From the NCBI RefSeq assembly GCF_000719115.1, contig NZ_JOEA01000009.1, forward strand, positions 248,001-312,000: a DNA stretch of 64,000 nucleotides. Reading direction: 5' to 3'. This DNA is from Lentzea albidocapillata (GTDB lineage Bacteria > Actinomycetota > Actinomycetes > Mycobacteriales > Pseudonocardiaceae). Under the pieces are notes generated by a model. The model was given only the letters and a program-made list of their open reading frames with translations. It searched no databases and was not told the origin of the DNA. The number at the start of each line of letters is the position of its first letter. The first letter of the stretch is position 1. Position numbers and translations under genes: made by a program. Below are positions 24,584 to 33,080 of this stretch, one piece after another.

Positions 24584-24964
24584 ATGTGTCCCATGTCGCA
24601 GAACTCCGAGTGGTCCGCGTCCGCGGCGATCTGGTCGACTCGCACCTCGCTGGCGCGGCTGGACAACAAGTGGTCGGCACTGGTGGTGATCGCGCTCGGC
24701 CGTGGCAGCGGACTGCGGTTCGGCGACCTGCGGACGCTGGTCGAGGGCGTCAGCGCGAAGGTGCTCACCGAGACGTTGCGCGACCTGGAACGCGACGGGC
24801 TCGTCCTGCGCCACGCGTACGCTGAGGTGCCGCCCAGGGTCGTGTACGAACTGACTGAGCTGGGGTGCACCCTGCATGCGCCGATGCGAGAACTGGGTGA
24901 CTGGGCGGAGCGGCACGCCGAAGAGGTCCTCGCGGCGCGCGAGGCGTTCGATGCCGCCCGTTGA
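24584..24964 (+). CDS. HxlR-family transcriptional regulator (Cys-less paralogue)
   Basis: A 126-residue paralogue of the divergent HxlR gene: STRTSLARLDNKWSALVVI, HTH VSAKVLTETLRDLERDGLV, wing VPPRVVYELTELG. At the position of the redox Cys it has Trp (AIWSTRTSL against TCPSRTSL). A Cys occurs at residue 2 if ATG 24584 is the start, and would be removed from the signature context; ATG 24593 would omit it. It may respond to a different signal or be a constitutive partner. The SnoaL-like gene begins 146 bases downstream behind three palindromes. Confidence 0.9.
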   Translation: MCPMSQNSEWSASAAIWSTRTSLARLDNKWSALVVIALGRGSGLRFGDLRTLVEGVSAKVLTETLRDLERDGLVLRHAYAEVPPRVVYELTELGCTLHAPMRELGDWAERHAEEVLAAREAFDAAR

Positions 24965-25011
24965 CCTGTCAGTCCTCAAAGGACTTTCGGGAGAAGGTGG
25001 CCGCCGTTCAT

Positions 25012-25027
25012 TGTGACGTGTGTCACA
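25012..25027. promoter_or_regulatory. CRP/GlxR-like site TGTGA-N6-TCACA
   Basis: A perfect TGTGA-CGTGTG-TCACA, flanked by T and A to make a seven-base arm, matches the cAMP-receptor-protein consensus also used by actinobacterial Crp/GlxR. It is 83 bases before the start codon of the SnoaL-like gene. Confidence 0.6.
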
Positions 25028-25036
25028 AACGGTCCT

Positions 25037-25056
25037 CAGTTACGTTGAGGTAACTG
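25037..25056. promoter_or_regulatory. Palindrome CAGTTAC-N6-GTAACTG
   Basis: A perfect seven-base inverted repeat with a six-base spacer upstream of the SnoaL-like gene. It shares the GTTAC half-site and spacing with a dyad between the two HxlR genes and is a candidate HxlR operator. Confidence 0.5.
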
Positions 25057-25062
25057 GGCACC

Positions 25063-25075
25063 AATAGTGACTATT
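25063..25075. promoter_or_regulatory. Palindrome AATAGT-G-ACTATT
   Basis: A perfect 13-base palindrome 35 bases before ATG 25110. It is unusually AT-rich for this genome and resembles the ATAGT/ACTAT half-sites of HxlR-family (YodB-like) operators. Confidence 0.45.
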
Positions 25076-25109
25076 AGGCCATCGCAACGAATTCTCGAGA
25101 GGATCTCCG

Positions 25110-25514
25110 ATGACTGAGTCGACCGGACCGCTGGCGGTTGTGGGCAAGTACTTCGATGCGTTGGCCGCCAAGGACTTTCCCGCGGTCGCCGGCTTGTTCG
25201 CCGAGGACGTCGTGTGGCACCAGCCGGGTGCCAACCAGTTCTCCGGTACGCACCGCGGCGGCGCAGCGGTCGGTCAGCTGCTCGGCGGCATGATGACCGC
25301 CAGCGAAGGGACGTTCGAGCTCTCGCTGACCGGTCCGCTGATGGTCAACGGCACGGTGGTCGCGGTGCCGATCCACTTCAGCGGCAAGCGCGAGGACGCG
25401 ACGATGGGCCAGGACGGCGTCGACCTGCTGCGCGTCGAGGGCGACCGGATCGCCGAGGTGTGGCTGTTCTCCTCCGACCCGGAGTCCGAGGACGCCTTCT
25501 GGGGCGCTGCCTGA
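25110..25514 (+). CDS. SnoaL-like (NTF2-fold) protein
   Basis: A 134-residue single-domain protein of the NTF2-like/SnoaL superfamily: VVGKYFDALAAKDFPAVAGL, DVVWHQPGANQFSGTHRG, a strand-rich centre, and DLLRVEGDRIAEVWLFSSDP. Members are ketosteroid isomerase-like enzymes, polyketide cyclases or ligand-binding proteins; the reaction is not known. GAGAGGATC precedes ATG 25110. It stands alone behind a promoter with three palindromes and follows two HxlR genes, which likely control it. It is closed by a hairpin at 25526-25561. Confidence 0.9.
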   Translation: MTESTGPLAVVGKYFDALAAKDFPAVAGLFAEDVVWHQPGANQFSGTHRGGAAVGQLLGGMMTASEGTFELSLTGPLMVNGTVVAVPIHFSGKREDATMGQDGVDLLRVEGDRIAEVWLFSSDPESEDAFWGAA

Positions 25515-25525
25515 GTTGTGCGGAG

Positions 25526-25561
25526 ATGCCGGCTGACAGCGGAAACCCTGTCGGCCGGCAT
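25526..25561 (+). terminator. Hairpin after the SnoaL-like gene
   Basis: ATGCCGGCTGACAG and CTGTCGGCCGGCAT form a 14-base stem with one G-U pair and an eight-base loop, 12 bases past the stop codon. Confidence 0.75.
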
Positions 25562-25707
25562 GTTCTGAGGACGGTCGCGTCACTCGGCGGCTGCTCGGCC
25601 TGGTGCCCAGGAGCACGAGCCAGTGGCTGGCCGAGATCGGTCTGGAGTGACCGGTCGGGGAGACCTTCAGTCCTAGTTGGACACACCTCCGGTCGTTCCG
25701 CTCTCCG

Positions 25708-25935
25708 GTGCGTGTGCAGATTCTGCTCTACGAGGGCGTGGAGGAACTGGACTCCATCGCGCCTTTCGACGTGCTGTCCATCGCCGGCCTCATGGGCGGT
25801 GCCATCCGGACGACGCTGGTGTCGACCACCAAGCCGACCATGGTCACCGCGTCGAGGGGTCTGCGGATCGAGGCGCCGCGCGGATGGTCACCGCAGGACG
25901 CCGACGTGCTGATCGTGCCAGGCCTGCGCAGGTAG
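25708..25935 (+). pseudogene. N-terminal fragment of a DJ-1/PfpI (GlxA-like) protein
   Basis: Seventy-five codons read RVQILLYEGVEELDSIAPFD, then SRGLRIEAPRG and DVLIVPGLRR before a stop. This is the first third of a DJ-1/PfpI-domain protein, and it stops just before the Cys nucleophile elbow. Nothing downstream continues the domain before the DUF998 gene ends at 26003. It is therefore a 3'-truncated remnant. The 145 bases before it, after the SnoaL terminator, hold nothing recognised. Confidence 0.7.
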
Positions 25936-26002
25936 GAGTGCAGTGCGACAAGGGATCCGAGGCTCGGTTGTGACGTTGCCGAAGTTGACCCTGGGTAGCC
26001 GA

Positions 26003-26698
26003 TCAGGCGTCTTGCTCGCGCCGAGTCCGCGCACATCTGGCGGTGAGGACGACTGTCGCGGCGACGAGTTGCCAGGTGGTGATCGCGTAGACGGAGCCGC
26101 GTTCCCATGTGCCGTCGTCGAACAGCATGGACGTCCCGGAGGCGGTGGCGAGGCCGAGTGCGAGCAGTGAGGTGAGGCCGATGCCGCCTAACGCGAAGCC
26201 CGCGATCCGGGCGAAGCGGGCTCGGGCGTGGCCGCGGAGCAGGAGAGCCGCGGCGATGGTGGCGAGGTTGCCGCCGAGGATCGCCATCACCGCTCCGATG
26301 GGATGCAAGACCGCGGCACCGTCGTCGGCGTGACCGCTGTGGAAGGTGCCGACCAGGCCGTTGCCGACCGCGTGCACGACTGCCAGTGCCAGGAAAGCCG
26401 AACGCCCGCGGCCGGCGGGTAGAGCCCGGGCCAGGAACATCGCTCCGAGCAGGAAGAAAAGGCCCTGGTGCAGGAAGCCGAGGTTCATGACCTCCGCCAG
26501 GGGAGAGTCGATCCGTCGCCCGTCGAGGGGGTTCTCCCGCACGGCGCCGAGATCGCTGATGTAGTTGTGCGTATAGCTGTAGTTCGGGAATGCGGACGCC
26601 GCGACAGCCTCTGAGATCAGGTACCAGGTACTTCCCAACGCCCACAGCACCGCCGCGGTGATCAACGGTTCCCGTCGCAGCTCGCCCGGTCGCACCAT
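26003..26698 (-). CDS. DUF998-family membrane protein
   Basis: A 231-residue protein with about six hydrophobic segments. The family pattern YTHNYISDLGAVRENPLDG after helix 1 and GTFHSGHADDGAAVLHPIGA in the middle are characteristic of DUF998 proteins. The function of the family is unknown. GAGGAGCGAGA precedes ATG 26698. It is divergent from the lipoprotein/CcdA pair and stands alone. Confidence 0.88.
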   Translation of the reverse strand: MVRPGELRREPLITAAVLWALGSTWYLISEAVAASAFPNYSYTHNYISDLGAVRENPLDGRRIDSPLAEVMNLGFLHQGLFFLLGAMFLARALPAGRGRSAFLALAVVHAVGNGLVGTFHSGHADDGAAVLHPIGAVMAILGGNLATIAAALLLRGHARARFARIAGFALGGIGLTSLLALGLATASGTSMLFDDGTWERGSVYAITTWQLVAATVVLTARCARTRREQDA

Positions 26699-26849
26699 TC
26701 TCGCTCCTCAATCGCGCCGGTCACCCGCGACCGCGTGCCCGGCTCGGTCGCTCCGCCGCGAGACTCCCACCGTCAGCACTTCGTAACATCTTTCGCCCGG
26801 CGCGGCGGGGCAGTATCTCAACCAGCAGTAGCCGACGGAAGGTAGCGGA

Positions 26850-27407
26850 ATGTTCTCCATGCGCGCGGTCGTCGCCGCGTTCGCCATGACGTTCCTGGTG
26901 GGGTGTGGTGCGCAACCCAGCTCTGCCCCCACCACGGCGCCCATGCCCCCGTCCACTTCCGCGTCGTCTCCGGCCACCGCGTCGAGCGGACCAGTCGCCG
27001 ATGCGCCGGAACAGCTGCGGTTCACCGCCAGGACCGTGGACGGTGCCGAGATCTCCGGCGCGGCGCTGGCAGGCAAGCCGGTGGTGCTGTGGTTCTGGGC
27101 GCCGTGGTGCCCCAAGTGCCAGCGCGAGGCCCCCGGTATGTCCAAGGCGGCCAAGGAACTCGGCTCCTCCGTGACGTTCGTCGGCGTGGCCGCGTTGGAC
27201 CAGGTGCCCGCCATGCAGGGCTTCGTGGACAGGTACGACCTCAAGTCGTTCCAGCACATCGCGGACACGGACGCCGCGGTGTGGAAGCGGTTCGGCGTGA
27301 CCGCCCAGCCCGCCTACGCCTTCATCGACAAGGCAGGCAAGGTCGAGGTCGTCACCAGTCAGCTGTCCGAGCAGGACCTCCGCGACCGGCTGAACAAACT
27401 CACATGA
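26850..27407 (+). CDS. TlpA/DsbF-like thioredoxin lipoprotein
   Basis: A 185-residue exported redox protein. The lipobox FLVGC places the lipidated Cys at residue 19, followed by a Ser/Pro/Thr-rich linker. The thioredoxin fold has WFWAPWCPKCQREAPG (C87, C90) and cis-Pro in VTAQPAYAFID. It resembles mycobacterial MPT53/DsbF, which handle disulfides outside the membrane. Its stop overlaps the ATG of the CcdA gene (ATGA), so the two are translationally coupled: CcdA should pass electrons from cytoplasmic thioredoxin to this protein. Confidence 0.92.
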   Translation: MFSMRAVVAAFAMTFLVGCGAQPSSAPTTAPMPPSTSASSPATASSGPVADAPEQLRFTARTVDGAEISGAALAGKPVVLWFWAPWCPKCQREAPGMSKAAKELGSSVTFVGVAALDQVPAMQGFVDRYDLKSFQHIADTDAAVWKRFGVTAQPAYAFIDKAGKVEVVTSQLSEQDLRDRLNKLT

Positions 27408-28255
27408 CCGAGACCCTGCTCGTGGCCGTGGTCGCCGGCATGGTTGCCACGGTCAACCCGTGCGGTTTCGCCATGCTGCCGGCCTACCTCACCCTCGTCG
27501 TCACCGGCTCGGCCGACCGCACCCGAGCGCAACTGCTCGCCCGCGCGGTCGGTTCCAGCGCTCTGATGACATTGGGCTTCGTGACGGTGTTCGGACTGTT
27601 CGGCGTCGTGGTCGCACCGGTGTTCGCCTCGGTGCAGCGTTATCTGCCGTTCGTCACCGTTGTGATCGGCGTGGCCCTGCTCGTGCTGGGCGCCCTGCTG
27701 CTGGCCGGCCGGGAGATCGCCCTGCTGGTCCCCAAGCCGCGCAAAGGCGCACCGAACCACACACTCGGATCGATGTTCGGCTACGGCATCGCGTATGCGA
27801 TCGCTTCTCTGTCCTGCACCATCGGTCCCTTTCTCGCCGTGGCGGGCACCTCGCTACGTGGCGGCGACATCGGAGAAGGCGTTGCCGCGTTCGTCGCCTA
27901 CGCCGCAGGCATGGGACTCGTCGTGACCGCTCTCGCGGTGGCCACCGCGCTGGCCAGCACCGCCGTGATCACCCGCGCCCGCGGCCTGCTCCCGCACATC
28001 TCCCGGATCGGCGGCGCGCTGCTGGTTCTCGTCGGTCTGTACGTCACCTACTACGGGGTCTACGAACTCCGGCTGTTCCTCGGCGGCGCAGACCCCGCGG
28101 ACCCCGTCGTCGACGCGGCCGGGACAGTGCAGAACACCCTGGTCACCTGGCTCACCGCCATCGGGCCACTGCCACCGCTGATCGCGCTGGTGGCATTGCT
28201 CGCCGGTGGCACGCTCCTGGTGCGCCGCCGCAAGGCCCACAACCGCGAGACATGA
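27404..28255 (+). CDS. ccdA: CcdA/DsbD-like thiol-electron transporter
   Basis: A 283-residue membrane protein with about seven to eight helices. The two redox Cys motifs are VATVNPCGFAMLPAYLTLV in the first helix and AIASLSCTIGPFLAV in the fourth, as in CcdA. It carries reducing power across the membrane to exported thioredoxin-like proteins. ATG 27404 overlaps the end of the upstream lipoprotein gene by four bases. A C-terminal helix and basic end RRRKAHN extend the usual CcdA. It converges with an SRPBCC gene, three bases apart. Confidence 0.92.
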   Translation: MTETLLVAVVAGMVATVNPCGFAMLPAYLTLVVTGSADRTRAQLLARAVGSSALMTLGFVTVFGLFGVVVAPVFASVQRYLPFVTVVIGVALLVLGALLLAGREIALLVPKPRKGAPNHTLGSMFGYGIAYAIASLSCTIGPFLAVAGTSLRGGDIGEGVAAFVAYAAGMGLVVTALAVATALASTAVITRARGLLPHISRIGGALLVLVGLYVTYYGVYELRLFLGGADPADPVVDAAGTVQNTLVTWLTAIGPLPPLIALVALLAGGTLLVRRRKAHNRET

Positions 28256-28258
28256 TCC

Positions 28259-28690
28259 TCACGACTCCAGACAGGCACGCAACCGCTCAAGGTCGGCGGT
28301 GATGCTCTTGCGCACCTGGCGCGCCATGAACGGCGTCGCCCAGCCGAAGAACCTGCCCGGCGCACCACTGGCACGTATCGCGACAAGCGTGCCGGCCGGT
28401 GCGTCCGCCAGTTCGTAGCGCACTGTCATCGGGAACGGCCGGTCGACCTTCAGCTCGACCAGCCGGTCTGGATCGTGTGCGGTCACGACATAGCCGTAGA
28501 CGAACTCACGTCCCAGGAACCGGGCCGTGCGCTCCACGGCCGCGCCCTCCACGAGCGACCCGGGCTGTGCGGGTCGGCTGGAGGTGATCCCGCCGGTCCA
28601 CTTGAGATCGTTGGCCGGGTCGAACATGAACGCGGCGACGTCGGAACGCGCTCGGCGCACGAGGACTTCGGGCCGGACGTCAACCGGCAT
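28259..28690 (-). CDS. SRPBCC-family protein
   Basis: A 143-residue START-like ligand-binding protein: DVRPEVLVRRARSDVAAFMF, DPANDLKWTGGI, then LVEGAAVERTARFLGREF and a last helix VRKSITADLERLRACLES. GGAGGTG precedes ATG 28690. No catalytic residues can be assigned. It converges on the CcdA gene, and a C45-like gene on the same strand ends 154 bases upstream. Confidence 0.87.
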   Translation of the reverse strand: MPVDVRPEVLVRRARSDVAAFMFDPANDLKWTGGITSSRPAQPGSLVEGAAVERTARFLGREFVYGYVVTAHDPDRLVELKVDRPFPMTVRYELADAPAGTLVAIRASGAPGRFFGWATPFMARQVRKSITADLERLRACLES

Positions 28691-28844
28691 GCGGCACCTC
28701 CGCGGTGAAGCAGGGCCGCGGCGTACCGGCGTCGGCGCACCGCGCGTCTGCCCCGAATCATCGCCCATCTCCGGGCGACGCGCCTGGGCCAGATGATTGC
28801 GCCTGCCCGGAGACGGCGAGGTCGCCGTGGAGGTGCGGGCACAG

Positions 28845-29729
28845 TCACCAGTGCTGGCGCTGCCGGTACTCGATCGCGATCTCGGCGGGTTCGAAGTCGC
28901 CGAAACCCCACGTCCGGGAGCCGTCCGGCCAGAGAAACGTGGCCGTACCCTCGGCCGGGCGGTAGACGGCGGTGTGGAGCGTGCCGCTGCCGGTGGCGTA
29001 GTCGGTCCGGAAGCGGGGCGGACGCAGCATCGCCGCCAATCCCTCGGCCGTGGAGTCCCAGTGCTGGGTGAGGCCGCGACGGGTGGGGGTGCGCGGCGCG
29101 ACCCGGTAGGCGGCGCGGTTGTTCCCGGCGTCCAGCACGGCGAGGTCGTGGGTGGTCGATGTCCGCCAGCCGCGCATCGCCTGGTCGACATCGGCGACCG
29201 TCGCGCAGTGCTCCAGCAGGTGCCGTACCAGGAGCGGGCCGCTGAGGCCCAGGTCGTGCCGGAGCGTGCCGCCCGAGGTGAGCGACACCGCGAGCCCGTC
29301 CTCGTTCATCCCGTCCAGCAGGCCCCACAGTCCTGAGGTCGTGCCCAGCACGCGGCGCGAACCGAACCTGCTCAGCCACAGCGTCGACTCGTACCGGTCG
29401 AGGCCGAGTTCCAGGTTGCGCACGAGCGCTCGCCCGGCGGTGGCCTGCCTGCCGCTCACGACGGCGAGCGGCAAGTCCACGTGGGTGAGGTACGCGGCGA
29501 ACACGCGGTCACGCACGCCTGACTCCTCGGCCAGGTCCGCGTAGATCGGCGCCAGGTGGGGAAGTTCGAAGTCCAGCACGGCCGCGCGCCACGACACCGC
29601 CAGCAGGTCGTCGGCGATCTCGGGCCTGAGCCGCGGCCAGTGGCGACCGACGTGCTCGCGCCACCTCGCGCCGGGACGTTCCTCGGCGAAGGCGCGGAAC
29701 GTCGTGGAGCAGCCGGTACCACCGATCAC
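28845..29729 (-). CDS. C45-like Ntn-hydrolase family protein without the nucleophile Cys
   Basis: A protein of about 294 residues resembling C45 peptidases/acyltransferases (penicillin acyltransferase and acid ceramidase-like Ntn hydrolases). Family-like text is GRALVRNLELGLDRYESTLW, then LLDGMNEDGLAVSLTSGGTL, and RHLLEHCATVADVDQAM. In the family a Cys lies about 20 residues before the RN motif and becomes the N-terminal nucleophile after self-cleavage. Here that stretch is THVDLPLAVVSGRQ, with no Cys. The start is set at GTG 29729, where GGGAGGTG stands seven bases upstream. Family assignment is moderate, and the protein may be inactive or use another residue. Confidence 0.65.
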   Translation of the reverse strand: MIGGTGCSTTFRAFAEERPGARWREHVGRHWPRLRPEIADDLLAVSWRAAVLDFELPHLAPIYADLAEESGVRDRVFAAYLTHVDLPLAVVSGRQATAGRALVRNLELGLDRYESTLWLSRFGSRRVLGTTSGLWGLLDGMNEDGLAVSLTSGGTLRHDLGLSGPLLVRHLLEHCATVADVDQAMRGWRTSTTHDLAVLDAGNNRAAYRVAPRTPTRRGLTQHWDSTAEGLAAMLRPPRFRTDYATGSGTLHTAVYRPAEGTATFLWPDGSRTWGFGDFEPAEIAIEYRQRQHW

Positions 29730-29941
29730 CTGGTCACCTCCCATGTTTGCCAGGCCGATGCAACACCGGACGTCCTCGCGCGGCCATACCGAAGGACTTG
29801 CAGAACACCGCGGGCGGTGGTTCTGCCGGTCCTTCCGCATGGCCGCGGGCTCACCTGGCAGTGCAACTTGTGGTTCGAATGGCCGAATCGACACAGGGAG
29901 GTCACCGTGGCGACCACAGCACCGCCCGTCAGGTGGGCGCC

Positions 29942-30493
29942 GTGACCGTGTTGGCCGACCGCGCTCCGTCGGCTTCCATGAACGCGTTCCTGGTGACGTT
30001 GCACGCCGAGCACCGTGGCCCGTTGCTGAGGTTCGCCCGCCGTCTGCTGCCCGGCGACCCCCATCGGGCGGAAGACGTCGTGCAGGAGTGCATGTTCCGC
30101 GCGTGGCGCAACAGCGAGACGCTGCTGGCGGTGAGGGACGCCGCGGTACGGCCGTGGTTGTTCACCGTGGCCCGCAACCTGATCGTCGATCTGGCCCGGC
30201 GGGACAACGCCCGGCCGGTCGTGTTCGGTGACGACGACTTCGACCTGCTCCCCGGCGGAGCCGACTTCGCCGACGAGGTCGTCGACCGGTGCCTGGTCGA
30301 CGAGAGCCTGGCGAAGCTGACGCCGATGCAGCGCCAGGCTCTGGAACAGGTCTACCGGCTCGACTGCACGCGGCAGCGCGCGGCGGCGGCTGTCGGTATT
30401 CCGGTGGGAACCATGAAGTCGCGCGTGCACAAGGCGACGATCGCCATGTCCGAAGCGCTCGCGGGCCACGGCGTGACGGCAGCGGGCTGCTGA
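29942..30493 (+). CDS. ECF-type RNA polymerase sigma factor
   Basis: A 183-residue extracytoplasmic-function sigma factor. Region 2 includes RRLLPGDPHRAEDVVQECMF, then RAWRN and PWLFTVARNLIVDLARR. Region 4 includes LTPMQRQALEQVYRLDC and AVGIPVGTMKSRVHKA. GTG 29942 is preferred, with AGGTGG upstream; ATG 29978 is an alternative. No anti-sigma gene follows, as the next gene is convergent. It is divergent from the C45-like gene. Confidence 0.92.
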   Translation: MTVLADRAPSASMNAFLVTLHAEHRGPLLRFARRLLPGDPHRAEDVVQECMFRAWRNSETLLAVRDAAVRPWLFTVARNLIVDLARRDNARPVVFGDDDFDLLPGGADFADEVVDRCLVDESLAKLTPMQRQALEQVYRLDCTRQRAAAAVGIPVGTMKSRVHKATIAMSEALAGHGVTAAGC

Positions 30494-30503
30494 GCGGTTC
30501 CGG

Positions 30504-32912
30504 TCAGGCCGACTCGGGTACGACGAGGCCCAGTTCGCCGGCGAGCCGGCCGGCTGTGCGGCGGATGGCCGGTGTGTCGTACCGCCCGCATTCGGCGAGC
30601 GCGCGCACACGATGTTCCCTGGCCTGCGCGGTCTCGCCGCACTCGTCGGACAGTTCCGCCAGCAGGACCATGGTGTCCACCCTGGTTTCGGAGAAGCGCG
30701 CGTCACGCAGTGCGGCCAGCAGATGGTCCCTGGCCTCCGTGAGGCGGCCCGCCTTGATCAGCGCACAGCCGCGCAGGTGCCGCACCCGTGCCACGCCGGC
30801 GCTCACCCCGTGCTTGCCGAACAGCCCTTCGGCCTCGTCCAGCAGATCCAGCGCGGCGGCCACGTCGCCGCACGCCGTGAGGCTTTCGGCGAGGCGAGTG
30901 AGAACCATCGACAGCAGCTCGTCGTTGCCCGGCGCGGCCGCCGTGGCGCGGTAGTGGGCGACGCTGCGCCGATGCACCGCGACGGCCTCGTCGAACTCGC
31001 CGGCCGAGTGCAGGATCGAGCCCAGCAGGGACAGCGCGAGATAGTGGCCGATCGAGTAGCCGGCCCGCTCGAACAGCTCGACGGATCTTCGCGCTACCTG
31101 GACACCTTCCTGTGGTGAGGTCAGCCGTCGTTCGATGGCCGACCGGTAGTACAGGGCCCACGCCTCCAGCAACGGGTCGCCGACCTGGGTTGCCGCCGCC
31201 ACCGCGAGATGGTGCGCCGCCAGTGCCTCGCGCGGTTTTCCACACAGGCTGTAGAGCGCCCAGCACACGTAGTTCAGCTGCTCGGCCTCCGCGCGGACGT
31301 CGCCCAGTTCCCTCGCCGCCGCGGCACCCGCGGTGAACACCTCTCGCCACAGCGACCCGGTGCCACGGAGGTCCGAGTACCAGTGCAGAGCCTGGGCCAG
31401 CTCCAGAACCTTGCGGTGCTCGCCGCACTCGGCCGCGGCCCGCAGCGCGCCGTGCCAGCTCGACAGCTCCCTGGAAAGCCAGCGGTTCGCCGAGTCGCGG
31501 TCGTACACCGGGTCCGGCCCGTCCACCGCGGTGGTGGCCTCCAGGCGGTCGTGGTCGAAGCACAGCGCGGCTTTCGTGGCGACCGAGAGCAGCCAGTCCC
31601 GCATCCGCGCCGAGGCAGCCCGCACGTCCTCGGCACTCTCGTCCAGCTCCAGCCGCTCCCTCGCGAACACCCTGAGCAGATCGTGCCTGGTGTAGCGGTC
31701 CGGGGTGTCGCCGAGCCCTACCAGGCTGGCGTCGGCCAGCTCCTCCAGGGCCAGCTCCGCCTGATCGACCGGTAGTCCGGACACGACCGCGGCGAGCTCG
31801 ACGGAGGTGTCGTCACCCGGTACGAGGGCGAGCCGGCGGAACATGCCCGCCGCCGCCGGGTGCAGCTGGTGGTAGGAGATCTCGAAGGCCGCCCGCACCT
31901 GCAGATCGCCGGCTGTGAGCACCGACAACCGACGTCTCTCGTCGGCCAGCTGGCCGGCCAGATGAGCGATCGTCCACTGCGTCCGGCTCGCCAGCCGGTT
32001 GCCCGCGATCAGCAACGCCAGCGGCACTCCGCCGCAGGACGCCGCCACCCGCCGCGCCGCCTGTGGCTCGGCCTCCACCCGGCGCACGCCGACGATCACG
32101 CCGAGCAGCTCCACCGCGCCGTCGACGTCCAGGAGCTCGAGCGTGACCCGATGTCGCGCGTCCAGCCCTACCAGCGTGTTGCGGCTCGTCACCACCACCA
32201 TCGACCCTGGGCCGGTGGCGAGCAGCGGCCGCACCTGCGCTTCGTTCGCGGCGTTGTCCAGCACCAGCAGCACCGACCGGTGCTGCAGCAACGACCGGTA
32301 GAGAGCGAGCCGGTCATCCGGGTCGGCAGGGATCTTCCGTTCGTCCACCCCGAGCCCGCGCACCAGGCGCTGCATCGCGCAGTGTGGTGACATCGGCTCG
32401 TCGTCCATGCCGTGCAGGTCGACGAACAGACAGCCGCCGGCGAACCGCCCGGCCAGCCGATGCCCCGCGTCCACCGCCAGCGCCGTCTTGCCCGCGCCCG
32501 GCGGGCCGTGGATGACCGTGGTCCGCGACCGCGCTGACGACTCCGCCTCCAGAGCGAACCCGTCCAGCGTTCGTTGCTCCTGCTGCCGCCCCGTCAGTTC
32601 GGTCAGTACCGGCGGCAGTGCGCACGCCGTGCCGGCCAGGGGCGTCTCGGGCGGTTCGGGCTTGTCGTCCGGGGGAGCGGAGCGTCGCCCCGCCTGAGCC
32701 AGCCCGGCGAACTCCACCGCCTCGTCGTCGGTCAGCGTCAACCCGCCTGCCAGCAACTCCACGGTTCGCCGCTGCGGACCCCTGGCCCGGCCGCGTTCCA
32801 TGTCACTGATCGCGCGCACGCTGACCCCGGTCCGCTCGGCCAGTTCCTCCTGCGTCAACGAGGCGCGCAGCCGGTAGAAACGCAGGAAGTCACCGAACGC
32901 CGTCGCACCCAC
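30504..32912 (-). CDS. XRE HTH, NB-ARC and TPR regulator (STAND family)
   Basis: An 802-residue signal-transducing ATPase. Residues 1-75 are an XRE-type HTH (DFLRFYRLRASLTQEELAER, then VSVRAISDMERG). The NB-ARC domain has P-loop HGPPGAGKTALAVDAG near residue 136, LLVLDNAANEAQV (Walker B) and GSMVVVTSRN. The C-terminal half is TPR-like helices, as in AfsR-related proteins. GTG 32912 is preferred to ATG 32978 because AAGGAG lies nine bases before it. It probably switches transcription when a ligand or partner binds the TPR part. It is next to the secretion locus but its target is not evident. Confidence 0.92.
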   Translation of the reverse strand: MGATAFGDFLRFYRLRASLTQEELAERTGVSVRAISDMERGRARGPQRRTVELLAGGLTLTDDEAVEFAGLAQAGRRSAPPDDKPEPPETPLAGTACALPPVLTELTGRQQEQRTLDGFALEAESSARSRTTVIHGPPGAGKTALAVDAGHRLAGRFAGGCLFVDLHGMDDEPMSPHCAMQRLVRGLGVDERKIPADPDDRLALYRSLLQHRSVLLVLDNAANEAQVRPLLATGPGSMVVVTSRNTLVGLDARHRVTLELLDVDGAVELLGVIVGVRRVEAEPQAARRVAASCGGVPLALLIAGNRLASRTQWTIAHLAGQLADERRRLSVLTAGDLQVRAAFEISYHQLHPAAAGMFRRLALVPGDDTSVELAAVVSGLPVDQAELALEELADASLVGLGDTPDRYTRHDLLRVFARERLELDESAEDVRAASARMRDWLLSVATKAALCFDHDRLEATTAVDGPDPVYDRDSANRWLSRELSSWHGALRAAAECGEHRKVLELAQALHWYSDLRGTGSLWREVFTAGAAAARELGDVRAEAEQLNYVCWALYSLCGKPREALAAHHLAVAAATQVGDPLLEAWALYYRSAIERRLTSPQEGVQVARRSVELFERAGYSIGHYLALSLLGSILHSAGEFDEAVAVHRRSVAHYRATAAAPGNDELLSMVLTRLAESLTACGDVAAALDLLDEAEGLFGKHGVSAGVARVRHLRGCALIKAGRLTEARDHLLAALRDARFSETRVDTMVLLAELSDECGETAQAREHRVRALAECGRYDTPAIRRTAGRLAGELGLVVPESA

Positions 32913-33080
32913 GCAGCCGAACTCCTTCCGCGGCAAGGTGCTGACCCCGGACACCATGTCATCGATGTTGGGGGGCATCCTGCCACGAACGGTGGTGCTC
33001 GTCTCCTGGTCCGTCTCGACTGGCCGGTAGCCACGGCGACGACGGTGTCCTGGCGACGTCGGACTCCTTGCGGGACAGGG

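Noticed and set aside
25562..25707. Short frame ending in RRLLGLVPRSTSQWLAEIGLE before the DJ-1 fragment
   Set aside because: Only about 20 residues look protein-like, with no start or family match.
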